Positions 44,397 through 53,411 of a stretch of DNA of 64,000 bases are shown here, piece after piece (the first letter of the stretch is position 1; each line of letters starts with the position of its first letter). A model generated the notes under the pieces. The model saw only the letters and a program-made list of their open reading frames with translations. It was not told where the DNA came from and did no database searches. Source of the stretch: CAZAMP01 sp964486455. Lineage in GTDB: Bacteria; Eisenbacteria; RBG-16-71-46; CAZAMP01. The position numbers and the translations under genes were made by a program. Location: positions 1-64,000 of the forward strand of contig CAZAMP010000017.1 of NCBI GenBank assembly GCA_964486455.1. Direction: 5' to 3'.

Positions 44397-44972
44397 GTGA
44401 GCTCGATCGACATCTCTATCGAGGAGGCCCGGGAAAGACTCAAGCATGTCATTCGAACGCAAAGCCTGAAGTTCGGCGATTTCACGCTGAGATCCGGCGC
44501 CAAGAGTCACTACTACCTCGACCTCCGCAAGACGTCCACGCACCCGGAGGGTGCTTTCCTTTCGGCGCTGCTCTTCCTCGACAAGCTCTCCGCACTCGAG
44601 ATCGATGCGGTCGGTGGCCCAACGCTGGGGGCCGATCCCATCCTCGGGGCCATCGCCGCGGTATCCCATCTGAAGGGAACGCCGCTGCCGACGTTCATCA
44701 TTCGAAAGAAGGTCAAGGACCACGGCACGGGGGCCGCGATCGAGGGACACCTGCAGAGCGGATGGCGAGCCGTTGTGCTCGACGACGTCGTCACGAAGGC
44801 CGGGTCGATCATTCACGGAATCTCGGAGGCCCGCCGCGCGGGCGGACAGGTCGATCGGGCGATGTGCATCGTCGATCGGGACGAGGGGGGACGCCAGGCG
44901 CTTCTGGAGGCGGGAGTCGAGCTGGATCCGATCTTTCACGTTTCGGAGATTCTGGATGGCGCGGAACGTTGA
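44397..44972 (+). CDS. pyrE: Orotate phosphoribosyltransferase
   Basis: A protein of 191 residues, normal for PyrE. It makes orotidine 5'-phosphate from orotate and PRPP, the fifth step of pyrimidine synthesis. The FGDFTLRSGAKSHYYLDLRK start and the PRPP-binding loop VVLDDVVTKAGS (126-137) are typical; the last residues (KAG for the usual TTG) are a variant. The start is GTG 44397, with AAAGG seven bases before it. It overlaps the Nudix gene by 17 bases, indicating cotranslation. Confidence 0.93.
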   Translation: MSSIDISIEEARERLKHVIRTQSLKFGDFTLRSGAKSHYYLDLRKTSTHPEGAFLSALLFLDKLSALEIDAVGGPTLGADPILGAIAAVSHLKGTPLPTFIIRKKVKDHGTGAAIEGHLQSGWRAVVLDDVVTKAGSIIHGISEARRAGGQVDRAMCIVDRDEGGRQALLEAGVELDPIFHVSEILDGAER

Positions 44973-45411
44973 GTGCCCCGCGTGTGGGGCTGACTTCACG
45001 ATCGAAAGCGGCCCCGCGCTCACGGTCGACGTTTTGATCGCGATGGGCGACGCAGTCGTGCTGGTGAAGCGTCGTTTCCCGCCACCGGGTTGGGCTATCC
45101 CCGGCGGGTTCGTTGACACCGGTGAGAGCGTAGAGGCCGCCGCCGCGCGGGAGGTTCTCGAAGAGACGTCGCTCGTGGTTCGAAACCTCCGGCAGTTTCG
45201 CGTGTATTCTGAACCGGGACGCGATCCGCGCCGGCACACGGTGTCGGTCGTCTTCACCGCAGACGCGGGGGGGGACCCGGTGGGTGGCGATGATGCCGCC
45301 GAGGCGAGGCTCTTCACCGAAGATTCTCTCCCCGACGAGATCGCGTTTGACCACGGACGGATCCTGGCTGAGTATTTCGCCTGGCGAAAGGCGGAAGGGG
45401 AAACCGACTGA
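44956..45411 (+). CDS. Nudix hydrolase with N-terminal zinc-knuckle-like CxxC
   Basis: A protein of 151 residues. The Nudix box (Gly51 ... Glu57, REVLEE at 65-70) is complete except that the final Gly is Ser72. CPACG at 7-11 starts a short metal-binding lead-in. Such enzymes hydrolyse nucleoside diphosphates linked to other groups, often ADP-ribose; the substrate here is open. It starts at ATG 44956 (GGAG seven bases before it) inside the end of pyrE, and its stop overlaps the next gene by one base (TGATG). Confidence 0.85.
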   Translation: MARNVECPACGADFTIESGPALTVDVLIAMGDAVVLVKRRFPPPGWAIPGGFVDTGESVEAAAAREVLEETSLVVRNLRQFRVYSEPGRDPRRHTVSVVFTADAGGDPVGGDDAAEARLFTEDSLPDEIAFDHGRILAEYFAWRKAEGETD

Positions 45412-47072
45412 TGCGTAGTGCGCGGCTGCTGACACTGTTCGTCACGCTGTTCGTGGCCCAACCAGCCATGGGAATCGAGATCCTCGATCTCGACGCCACG
45501 CCGCGGGTGATCAGCCCGGACGGGCACGCGGCCTTCGACAGTCTGACGATCACGTTCGGCATCGATTCGAACCATAGCTCCGCGATCCTGCGGGGCGTGC
45601 TGATGCAGGACAGCACCGCGGTCGCCACAATAATCGGCCAGGACACGGTCGACGTGGACATCGATTGCCCGTGCAGCTTCGGCTGGACCGGTCGTGATAC
45701 GTCCGGCGCGACGATTGCCGACGGCACGTACGACCTGGTCATTCACGCACGGGACGACGACGGCGAGGATGCCGATTCCGTCGAGGTCCGGATCGACACC
45801 ACGCCGCCCGAGCTCACGCTTCAGCTGGCCGGACAGAGCGGTCCTTTCCGAAACGGCGACTTCATCGCGCTGGTCGGCGAAACGAACGAAGAACCGGACT
45901 CGATCTGGGCCGACTTCTCGAACATCGACACGGACTCGACCTACTGGGACGGCTACGTCATCTCGCGAAGCCTTCCCGGCGTCTTCGGGATCCTCTATCA
46001 AATCAGTCCGGCGAGCACGAAGGAAGACCGGGCCTCTCTTCCGATCCGTGTCTGGATCCGGGACGGTGTCTACGTCGAGACGATGACCTCGCTGGGAGTA
46101 TGCCTCTCGAACTCGCCGCCTCGCTTCGAGTCCGCGTTCTTGATCGACGCCGCGGGTGACAGCCTGGACACCGAATTCGTCTTCACGAGTGGAGACACGA
46201 TTCGTGTGAAAGCCCGGATCGCCTCACCCGACACGAGCGTCTCCAGCGTGTTCGGGAATTTCAGCGCCATCGATTCGGAGTTCGACCCCTTCCTCCATCC
46301 CTCGGTCGTCGACTCCACCCCGTGGCTGGAGATCCCCGACTCCCTCCGTGTGGGGTCCGACTCGTTGTACGCGTACTGGATCGACGCCTACGTGTCGTAC
46401 GATTTGCATACCGAGAACCGAAGGCCGGAAGGCGGATACGAGATCTTCGTTACGGCGAGCGACGCCGCGTGCGGAAAGGACACCTCTGACGTGATCCCCG
46501 CGACGCTGGCGGATCTGGGCCCCGAGGCCCCCACGCTGGACAGCCCGGCGAGTGAAACCTATCTCACAGACCGGGTCGACCTTTCCGGCACGGCGCCGGA
46601 CGCGTTCAGGATCGAGATCGAACGGGATGGAGAAGCAGTCGCCGAAGCGCCGGTCGACAGCCTGACCGATGGTTTCGACGTGACGGTGCCTTTGGTGATG
46701 GGTCGGAACGCGCTCACCGCGGTCGCGTTCGATCAGTTCGGCCACGCCTCCGCTCCATCGTCACTGCTCGAGCTGTTTCGTCTGGACGACGTCCGCGTGA
46801 GGATCGCGTCACGCGTGAGACCGGGCGACGCGATCGAGGTGACTCTGGAGCGTCGACCGACGCGCATCGACCTCGACATCTTCAACCTCTCGGGTGATCT
46901 CATCTGGCAGGGCTCGGAGATCGATCCGGGCGAAGCCCACAGCTTCAGCTGGAACGGACGAAACCGCTCCGGCGAGCTCGTGCTGAGCGGGCCGTACGTC
47001 GCGCGGGTGACCATTCATGAGAATGGGGGCAACCGCGCCGTGAACAAGGCGTTCGTGTTTACGAGGAAGTGA
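45411..47072 (+). CDS. Secreted beta-sandwich protein with FlgD-like C-terminal domain (sorting-type)
   Basis: A protein of 553 residues with a signal peptide (1-21, ending AMG). The first part (to about 120) has a FlgD/Ig-like fold (FGWTGRDTSGATIADGTYDLVI), the centre is beta-rich with no recognised activity, and the last 90 residues are another FlgD-like sandwich (IDLDIFNLSGDLIWQG, SFSWNGRNRSGELVLSGPYV). This C-terminal fold resembles T9SS type-A sorting domains but lacks YPNP. It is probably exported and surface-bound, perhaps with the adjacent PorV-like protein's help. It starts with a TGATG overlap with the Nudix gene. Confidence 0.75.
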   Translation: MRSARLLTLFVTLFVAQPAMGIEILDLDATPRVISPDGHAAFDSLTITFGIDSNHSSAILRGVLMQDSTAVATIIGQDTVDVDIDCPCSFGWTGRDTSGATIADGTYDLVIHARDDDGEDADSVEVRIDTTPPELTLQLAGQSGPFRNGDFIALVGETNEEPDSIWADFSNIDTDSTYWDGYVISRSLPGVFGILYQISPASTKEDRASLPIRVWIRDGVYVETMTSLGVCLSNSPPRFESAFLIDAAGDSLDTEFVFTSGDTIRVKARIASPDTSVSSVFGNFSAIDSEFDPFLHPSVVDSTPWLEIPDSLRVGSDSLYAYWIDAYVSYDLHTENRRPEGGYEIFVTASDAACGKDTSDVIPATLADLGPEAPTLDSPASETYLTDRVDLSGTAPDAFRIEIERDGEAVAEAPVDSLTDGFDVTVPLVMGRNALTAVAFDQFGHASAPSSLLELFRLDDVRVRIASRVRPGDAIEVTLERRPTRIDLDIFNLSGDLIWQGSEIDPGEAHSFSWNGRNRSGELVLSGPYVARVTIHENGGNRAVNKAFVFTRK

Positions 47073-47073
47073 T

Positions 47074-48018
47074 ATGCCTGCGAGGAAAGCCCTCATATTG
47101 CTGATCGGTGCGGCCTTGGCCTGCGGCGCGACTGGCGCGGAGGCCACCGAGACCGCGGGCGCGTTCGCCATTCGCAGCGGCTCGGCGCGCGGCGCCGTGC
47201 TGGGCGAGGGCTACGGCGCGCTGGGCGGCGAAGCGGATGTCATGCTCTGGAGCCCGGCCGCGCTCGCCGATCTGCGGCTCCCCCACCTTCAGGCCACCTA
47301 TCACGATGTCTACGGGCTGGGACTCGCCCGACATACCTCGCTCGCGTTCGCCTGGCGGAGCGGCCACGAGGAGACACGCGTCATCGGGGACTCGATCCAG
47401 GTCGTGAGCCACAGGTCGACCGGACCCGCGTTCGGCGTCGGGCTGAGCGCGCTCAGCGTCGATCTGGACGGCGAGACCTATCATGAGTACGCGCCGGCCG
47501 TCTGCTTCGCGCGATCGGTCGGTCCGCGGGCGGCCGTCGGGGTCACGGCACGCTATCTCCGTGCTTCCTCGACACTTCCGGAGGTAAGGGCCACCGGCTA
47601 CTCCTTCGATGTCGGTGTTCAGGTTCGTCCACATGATCGGGTCGGCATCGCGGCATCGCTCAGAAACATCATCGGTCGCCTCTCGTGGGACTGGCGCGAA
47701 GAGAGTCAGCCGCGCGAGGTCGTCGTGGCCGCCGCGCTGTCAGCCCCCGGGTCCGTCAGCATCGTGGTCGGCGCCGCCTCCAACCTGGACCGAGACGCGC
47801 TGGACCGATGGAACATCGCGGCCGACGCGGAGCTCTGGCGCTCTCGCTGGCACCTCCTGGCCGGTTGGGAAGCGCGACGCAGCGGAGACGACATGAAGGG
47901 TCGGGCGTCCGCCGGCACGCGCCTTCTCGTCGCGCCGATCGCCCTCGACTACGCATTCATCCCGGAGGCGCACACGCCCGGCGATACCCACAGGGCCACG
48001 CTGACGGTGTTCTTCTAG
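47074..48018 (+). CDS. Second PorV/PorQ-family outer-membrane protein
   Basis: A protein of 314 residues with a signal peptide (about 1-24, ending AEA). The AFAIRSGSARGAVLGEGYGALGGEADVMLWSPA segment matches the PorV/PorQ N-terminal pattern seen in the 27 kb gene, and a barrel follows, ending in TLTVFF with terminal Phe. It lies one base after the secreted protein and is probably cotranslated. It could be a PorV-like carrier or a PorQ-type outer-membrane protein serving the upstream protein. Confidence 0.75.
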   Translation: MPARKALILLIGAALACGATGAEATETAGAFAIRSGSARGAVLGEGYGALGGEADVMLWSPAALADLRLPHLQATYHDVYGLGLARHTSLAFAWRSGHEETRVIGDSIQVVSHRSTGPAFGVGLSALSVDLDGETYHEYAPAVCFARSVGPRAAVGVTARYLRASSTLPEVRATGYSFDVGVQVRPHDRVGIAASLRNIIGRLSWDWREESQPREVVVAAALSAPGSVSIVVGAASNLDRDALDRWNIAADAELWRSRWHLLAGWEARRSGDDMKGRASAGTRLLVAPIALDYAFIPEAHTPGDTHRATLTVFF

Positions 48019-48112
48019 GATTCCCCCCCTCCCGCAGAGACATCACTTGCTCTTCCGTTCGCCTCTGTGATACCTGTTGTTGCCCTTCTATCGAGATCCA
48101 AGGAGCAATGAC

Positions 48113-49486
48113 ATGGTCGTAGAGCCTTACAAAATCAAGGTCGTCGAACCGATCCGAAAGACGACTCGCGAAGAACGTGAGCGGGCGATCGCCGAAGCCG
48201 GCTACAACATCTTTCTGCTGCCGGCCGACATGATCTTCATTGACCTGCTTACCGACAGCGGCACCAGCGCGATGAGCGATAATCAATGGGCCGGTCTCAT
48301 GGTCGGCGACGAGTCGTATGCGGGTAGCCGAAACTACTATCACTTTCGCGACACCGTCCGGGAGATCTTCGGATACGAGAAGGTCATCCCCACCCACCAG
48401 GGTCGTGTGGCCGAGAACCTGCTCTTCTCCGTGATGGTGAAGCCGGGTCACATCGTTCCGAACAACATCCACTTCGACACCACACGAGCGAACGTCGAAT
48501 ACAAGGGCGGAACGGCCGTGGATTGCGTGATCGACGCCGCCTACGACCCGCTGCGCGAGGAAGACTTCAAAGGGAACATGGACCTGGAGAAGCTCGAGGC
48601 CGTCATCAAGGAGCACGGACGCGACAAGATCCCGTTTTGCATGATGACGATCACGAACAACTCCGGCGGCGGTCAGCCGGTGAGCCTCGAGAATATCCGT
48701 GCGACGCGTAAGCTCCTGTGCAAGTACGACATCCCGTTCATCTTCGACGCGTGTCGCTTCGCCGAGAACTGCTACTTCATCAAGATGCGTGAGCCGGGAT
48801 ACGCGAGCAAGTCGGTGCGGGAGATCGCCCGCGAGGTCTTCGCCGAGGGCGACGGCTGCACGATGAGCGCGAAGAAGGACGGTCTGGTCAACATGGGAGG
48901 CTTCATCGCGCTCAACAGCCGCGAGATCGCCGAGAAGATCACCGTGCTTCTGATCCTCATGGAAGGCTTCCCGACATACGGCGGGCTCGCGGGACGCGAC
49001 CTGGAAGTGATCGCCCGCGGTCTCAGGGAGGTCCTGGAAGAGGACTACCTCGAGTATCGCATTCAGCAGGTCAACATGCTGGGAAGCCAGCTCGATTCAT
49101 ACGGCGTCCCGATCATCAAGCCGGTGGGGGGACACGCCATCTACGTGGACGCGAAACGGTTTCTGACGCACATTCCGCAAAGCGCGTTCCCGGCGCAGGC
49201 GCTCACGGTCGCGCTATACGTCGAGGCCGGCATCCGGGGCGTCGAGATCGGCAGCCTGATGTTCGGAAAGACGGTGGACGGCAAGCCTGTGTTTCCCAAG
49301 CTGGAGCTCGTGCGGCTGGCGATTCCCCGCCGCGTCTACACGTCCACCCAGCTGAACTACGTCGCCGAATCTGTCAGGGACATCTCGCGCAAGCGGGACG
49401 AGATCAGGGGCCTGGAGATCATCGAGGAAGCGCCCGTGCTGCGCCACTTCACCGCCCGGCTGAGACCGCTGCGGGAGGGTGCCTAG
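48113..49486 (+). CDS. tnaA: Tryptophanase
   Basis: A protein of 457 residues. It splits L-tryptophan into indole, pyruvate and ammonia with PLP. The PLP lysine is in MSAKKDGL (Lys255). The sequence otherwise resembles tyrosine phenol-lyase, but VEIGS carries Ile379 where phenol-lyase has the diagnostic Arg, which favours tryptophanase. The start is ATG 48113, with AAGGAG seven bases upstream; the TTG at 48077 has no site. Its neighbours give no tryptophan permease. Confidence 0.88.
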   Translation: MVVEPYKIKVVEPIRKTTREERERAIAEAGYNIFLLPADMIFIDLLTDSGTSAMSDNQWAGLMVGDESYAGSRNYYHFRDTVREIFGYEKVIPTHQGRVAENLLFSVMVKPGHIVPNNIHFDTTRANVEYKGGTAVDCVIDAAYDPLREEDFKGNMDLEKLEAVIKEHGRDKIPFCMMTITNNSGGGQPVSLENIRATRKLLCKYDIPFIFDACRFAENCYFIKMREPGYASKSVREIAREVFAEGDGCTMSAKKDGLVNMGGFIALNSREIAEKITVLLILMEGFPTYGGLAGRDLEVIARGLREVLEEDYLEYRIQQVNMLGSQLDSYGVPIIKPVGGHAIYVDAKRFLTHIPQSAFPAQALTVALYVEAGIRGVEIGSLMFGKTVDGKPVFPKLELVRLAIPRRVYTSTQLNYVAESVRDISRKRDEIRGLEIIEEAPVLRHFTARLRPLREGA

Positions 49487-49494
49487 CACCACCG

Positions 49495-49989
49495 CTACCA
49501 CCAATCGTTCCCGTACCGCCACGGGTCGCGGCACCACGGATCTCTGTGGCGGTGGTAGGGCCAACGACCGATCGGTCTCCACGACCGATGGCGATACCAG
49601 GTGCGGGGCCACGGCCTCACGAGATGAACACGGGGTGCGACATGAACCGCATGACCGTACGGCAACTCGCGGACCCGACTCTTGGCCTCATGGTGGATGT
49701 CCCCGATCCCGGTGCGTACGAGCTCAGCGAGAAGTGTCTGGCTCACGCCTTCGCGCTTCAATCTCAGGATATCGTCGACGGTCATGTGAAACACCGCGCC
49801 GCTCTCATGCAGTTTCGCGATGACGACCTCGTCGCTGATCCCACCCTTCACGAGGCGCAGGACGTCCTCCAGCACGAAGGTCTCGGTGGAGTCGCCGGAG
49901 TCCGCGGTATCGGTGTCCGCGCCGGCGGTGTGGTGGACGGCGGTCACGGCAAGTCCAACGGCCAAGCAGACGAGAAGAACGGAACGCAT
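49495..49989 (-). CDS. Small secreted protein with His/Arg/Trp-rich tail, function unknown
   Basis: A protein of 164 residues with a signal peptide (about 1-23, ending AGA). Residues 40-95 form a helical region with two short repeat-like pieces (VLRLVKGGISDEVVIAKL and ILRLKREGVSQTLLAELV) like SHOCT-type helices. The tail from about 110 on is rich in Trp, His, Arg, Pro and Tyr. It could bind metal or polyanion. The start is ATG 49989 with GGAGG upstream. It is divergent to pabB and convergent with tnaA, so it stands alone. Confidence 0.65.
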   Translation of the reverse strand: MRSVLLVCLAVGLAVTAVHHTAGADTDTADSGDSTETFVLEDVLRLVKGGISDEVVIAKLHESGAVFHMTVDDILRLKREGVSQTLLAELVRTGIGDIHHEAKSRVRELPYGHAVHVAPRVHLVRPWPRTWYRHRSWRPIGRWPYHRHRDPWCRDPWRYGNDWW

Positions 49990-50093
49990 GTTTCCTCCGG
50001 GTGCGTCCGGGGGGGTCAACCGGAAAAGCGCACGTCCGAATCGTATCAATGTAGCCCTCCGTTCGTCAACACGGCCGCCGTCTGGAGGTCTCC

Positions 50094-51575
50094 GTGCGTC
50101 GCGTAACGCCCGACCAGTTCTGGGAAACGTTCGGTCGCGTCGCCGCGTCGCGCGGACCGACCCGGACGTGGCGACTGCCCCGCCGCGGGGCCCACATCAA
50201 CCGCACACGGCTCGATCGTCCCGGCTCGTTTCGCCTCGACGGCGCGGCCGGCTACCCGGGGCTGGGCGAGCGGACGTTCCTGGGGCACTCCCCGATGCTC
50301 TCCGTCACACTCATCGACGACACGTGGACCGTCCGTTGGCCTGATCGGGATTGCCGGTTCGAGCAACCCTTCGACGTGACCGATCCGTTCGGCCCGCTCA
50401 GACGCGTGACGGAAATCCTCAGACGTGACGGCGATCCCCCGTTTGCGGGGGCGGCCGTTGGTGCCATCACCTACGAGTTCGGCGAGCGCATGCTCGGGCT
50501 AACACACCGGCGCCTTCGAGAACCGCTGGTGCGTTTCGACGTTCACGACCGAGTGGTCAGCCTGCGGGACGGCGCGCTCGAGCTGACGTGCGCCGGTCTC
50601 CGACGGACCGATGGAGAGCACGCGCCCGACACATGGATCGACGCGCTGAACGACGATGGATCAGACGTCCCGCGCAACGACAGGGGAGATATGCCGCCTC
50701 CGCGCGTGATCGGGGACTCGCTCCCCCACGGGCCCTATGTGCGCGCGCTCTCACGGATCAAGGCATACATTGCCGCGGGTGACATCTATCAGGCGAACCT
50801 CACGCGGATGCTGCGCGTCGAGCTGCCGACCTCCCCCGCCGCGTTCTACGATCACCTGCGACGCACCCATCCCGCGCCCTTCAGCGCACTCCTCGTGGAG
50901 CGCGACGGCGCCGCGACGCTCGGGATATCCCCCGAGCTCTTCCTTCGCGTCGACGGACGCCAGATTGCCACGCGCCCGATCAAGGGCACCCGCCCGCGGG
51001 GGGCCACGCCCTCGGAGGACAGACGCCTCAAGGCGGAGCTCCTCGGTAGCGAGAAGGACGCCGCCGAGCTTCTGATGATCGTCGATCTCATGCGTAACGA
51101 CCTGGGCCGCGTGGCGGAGTACGGGTCGGTTCGGGTACCGGAGCCCCGCCGGTGCGATGTCCATCCAACGCTCTATCATCTCTCCGGTGGCGTGGAGGCA
51201 CGCCTCGCGCGCGACCGCACTGGCTGGGACCTGCTGGCGGCCGCGCTGCCGGCCGGCAGCATCACGGGCGCCCCGAAGCGGCGCGCCGTCGAGATCCTTC
51301 AGGACCTCGAGCCTCATGCCCGGGGCGTCTACACGGGAGCCGTCGGGATGATCGATTTCTCGGGCCGGATGGTGTTCAATGTCGCGATCCGCACGATGCG
51401 CGTCGTCGATGGCGTTGGCAAACTCGGAATCGGGGGCGGCATCGTTGCCGACTCCGACCCGGACGAGGAATTCGCGGAGACACTGGTAAAGGCAAAGGCT
51501 TTCCTCGCGCCGGCGGTCGAGACGCATACGGCGCGGGTGACCGGAGGACATCTTGCCGTCGACAGTCTTCTTTGA
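50094..51575 (+). CDS. pabB: Aminodeoxychorismate synthase component I
   Basis: A protein of 493 residues. The chorismate-binding core is visible: AGDIYQANLTR, ISPELFLRV, RPIKGTRPRG (the catalytic Lys of PabB/TrpE type), LMIVDLMRNDLGR, PAGSITGAPKRRAVEI and the closing GIGGGIVADSDP. It makes 4-amino-4-deoxychorismate for folate. The N-terminus (about 1-170) is short. The start is GTG 50094, with GGAGG five bases before it. No glutamine amidotransferase (pabA) is adjacent. It overlaps pabC by 23 bases. Confidence 0.9.
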   Translation: MRRVTPDQFWETFGRVAASRGPTRTWRLPRRGAHINRTRLDRPGSFRLDGAAGYPGLGERTFLGHSPMLSVTLIDDTWTVRWPDRDCRFEQPFDVTDPFGPLRRVTEILRRDGDPPFAGAAVGAITYEFGERMLGLTHRRLREPLVRFDVHDRVVSLRDGALELTCAGLRRTDGEHAPDTWIDALNDDGSDVPRNDRGDMPPPRVIGDSLPHGPYVRALSRIKAYIAAGDIYQANLTRMLRVELPTSPAAFYDHLRRTHPAPFSALLVERDGAATLGISPELFLRVDGRQIATRPIKGTRPRGATPSEDRRLKAELLGSEKDAAELLMIVDLMRNDLGRVAEYGSVRVPEPRRCDVHPTLYHLSGGVEARLARDRTGWDLLAAALPAGSITGAPKRRAVEILQDLEPHARGVYTGAVGMIDFSGRMVFNVAIRTMRVVDGVGKLGIGGGIVADSDPDEEFAETLVKAKAFLAPAVETHTARVTGGHLAVDSLL

Positions 51576-52395
51576 CGGACGCTACATCCCGCGCGACCAG
51601 GCATCGTTCTCGCCGAACGACATGGGGCTCATCGTCGGCCTCGGCTCGTTCGAGACACTCAGGTTGTATGAAGGTGTGGCGTTCCTGGCGGAGCGGCACG
51701 AAGCTCGGATGCGCGAGGCGGCCCGCATCCTGCAGATTCCACCGCCCGATTACTGTCTCGCCGACATCTTCGCCGAGTTGTCGATCCGTAACCGAATGTC
51801 GGATGCGCGGGGACGCGTGCTACTGACCGGCGGTGAGGATCCCGCAGCGGACCCTGCCCCTTGTTTCTATGCCGAACTGGGGCCGCTGCCGCGAATCCCC
51901 GACGCGGAAAGCGGCGTCTCGGTCATCATCACCTCAACGAACCGGTTCTCGCCGGTCTCCGGAATCAAGAGCCTGAGCTACCTTGCGAACCACCTGGCCC
52001 GAAACGACGCGATTCGCGCCGGTGCGAACGAGGCGCTTCTCACGGGAGCCGGCGGTGAGATCCTTGAAGGGGCGACGTCCAACTTCTTCCTCATCGTGGG
52101 CGGCCGTCTGACAACCCCCGACACCGATGGGCGGATTCTGCCCGGGATCACGCGCGGCGTCGTCCTGGAAGAGGCGTCGGCGATGAATGTGCCGGTGGAC
52201 ATCCGCCCCGTCCGGGTTGACGATTTGGCACGGGCTAGTGAGGCCTTCATCACGAGCAGCCTGCGGGAGATCCTCCCGGTGCGGGCGATTGACGGGCATC
52301 GCTTCGAAGCGCAGGGCGCCGTCACACTCCGGCTTGCCGACGCCTATGGGCGCCGGGTCGACGCCTACGTGAGCAAGTCGCGCTCCTCCCGCTGA
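51553..52395 (+). CDS. pabC: Aminodeoxychorismate lyase (class IV aminotransferase)
   Basis: A protein of 280 residues with the PLP lysine in GIKSLSYL (Lys139) and the class IV fold (DMGLIVGLGSFETLRLYEG, ANEALLTGAGGEILEGATSN, SSLREILPVRAIDG). It releases pyruvate from aminodeoxychorismate to give p-aminobenzoate. A D-amino-acid or branched-chain aminotransferase is the alternative, but adjacency to pabB supports PabC. TTG start at 51553 with GGAGG five bases before it. Confidence 0.85.
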   Translation: MPSTVFFDGRYIPRDQASFSPNDMGLIVGLGSFETLRLYEGVAFLAERHEARMREAARILQIPPPDYCLADIFAELSIRNRMSDARGRVLLTGGEDPAADPAPCFYAELGPLPRIPDAESGVSVIITSTNRFSPVSGIKSLSYLANHLARNDAIRAGANEALLTGAGGEILEGATSNFFLIVGGRLTTPDTDGRILPGITRGVVLEEASAMNVPVDIRPVRVDDLARASEAFITSSLREILPVRAIDGHRFEAQGAVTLRLADAYGRRVDAYVSKSRSSR

Positions 52396-52562
52396 TCCCC
52401 GGGTTCGCACCCGTGGCAGCGCGGCCGATTTCAGCCATCATATCGGCGCAGCGCTCCCGTGCGGTCGCGTAAGGCTCAATCACGCCAACGGGTTCTGCCG
52501 GTGGCCGTCAGCCCGAGAAACGCCGATGATTCCCTCGGAACGCGTCCCCCGGAGGCCATCGA

Positions 52563-53402
52563 ATGCTTCGACTCATCCTGCCGTGCATCGGTCTGATCGG
52601 CATGGTCGCCAGCGTGGGAATTGTGGCGGGATCGGTTCAACTCGCCGACGAGATCGCGGATCCCGCGCCGGTGCCTCTCATCGATCCGCCACCGGGACTT
52701 CCCGCGACGTGGCGGAGCGTGGACCGCGCGGTGTGGTCGGACTCGGGTGAGATCGAGTTCGAGTCGCGCCCCCCCCTCTCGCTCGACGCCGAGATCCGCT
52801 CGGCCGCCAAGCACTTCGGCATACCGCACGTCATGCTGCGGGGCATCGTCCTGGAGGCGCTCGGGCCCGGATCGACGCCCGGTCACCCCAGGTTGACCGC
52901 CCTGAGCCCGGAGGCGCTCGGCGACATCGGGCTCTCCGGTCCCCGGAAGGACGACCGTCTCATCGCCGATCTCGTGGAGTTTCTCGGGCGGGACATGCGG
53001 CCGTTCGATTCGCGACTATCCCAGGACCCCGAGATTGGTACCGCACTTCACGCCGCCCATCTCGTCAGCCGCCGCGCCGCGACCGTCCGCACGCTCGGCG
53101 ACGCCGCGTATCGTCCGTCGGAAGAGACGATCTGGTTTCTCGCGATGCTCGCGCACGAGCGGTGCGATCGGGAGGTCAATGCATGCGTGGCCGAAGCGGT
53201 TCGGCTCGGTCCCAAACGAATCGGTCACGCCTTCACCGAACTCGGCGCCACAGCCGCGCTTCTGACGGACGAGACGTTTCTTCTCCGGTCGTTCCTGCAA
53301 AAGTGGAAGAAAGGAGAAGCGATGGAACGTCGGGAGGATTTCCGTCATGCCGCGGCACGACTTCACGCCGCGCTCAAGAACCCACATGCGGTGATCGACT
53401 GA
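52563..53402 (+). CDS. Unrecognised N-terminally anchored helical protein, weakly SLT-like
   Basis: A protein of 279 residues with an N-terminal hydrophobic anchor (about 1-25). A helical region around residues 75-130 (IRSAAKHFGIPHVMLRGIVLEALGPGS) vaguely resembles the start of a lytic transglycosylase domain, with a Glu near residue 98. The rest (residues 130-279) is helical, with ETIWFLAMLAHERCDREVNACV. No clear family could be named. The start is ATG 52563, with GGAGG seven bases before it. It converges with nuoI, from which it is separated by nine bases. Confidence 0.55.
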   Translation: MLRLILPCIGLIGMVASVGIVAGSVQLADEIADPAPVPLIDPPPGLPATWRSVDRAVWSDSGEIEFESRPPLSLDAEIRSAAKHFGIPHVMLRGIVLEALGPGSTPGHPRLTALSPEALGDIGLSGPRKDDRLIADLVEFLGRDMRPFDSRLSQDPEIGTALHAAHLVSRRAATVRTLGDAAYRPSEETIWFLAMLAHERCDREVNACVAEAVRLGPKRIGHAFTELGATAALLTDETFLLRSFLQKWKKGEAMERREDFRHAAARLHAALKNPHAVID

Positions 53403-53411
53403 GGTCGGAGA

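Noticed and set aside
44295..46001. Minus-strand frame spanning pyrE and the Nudix gene
   Set aside because: Covers three well-supported plus-strand genes; no family features.
48047..48076. TTGCTC-N18-TACCTG as tnaA promoter
   Set aside because: Both boxes deviate and spacing is long; transcription from the upstream pyrE promoter is also possible.
52398..52411. CGGGTTCGCACCCG, resembling a tRNA T-arm
   Set aside because: No acceptor stem, anticodon arm or D-arm fits around it, and it begins right after the pabC stop codon.
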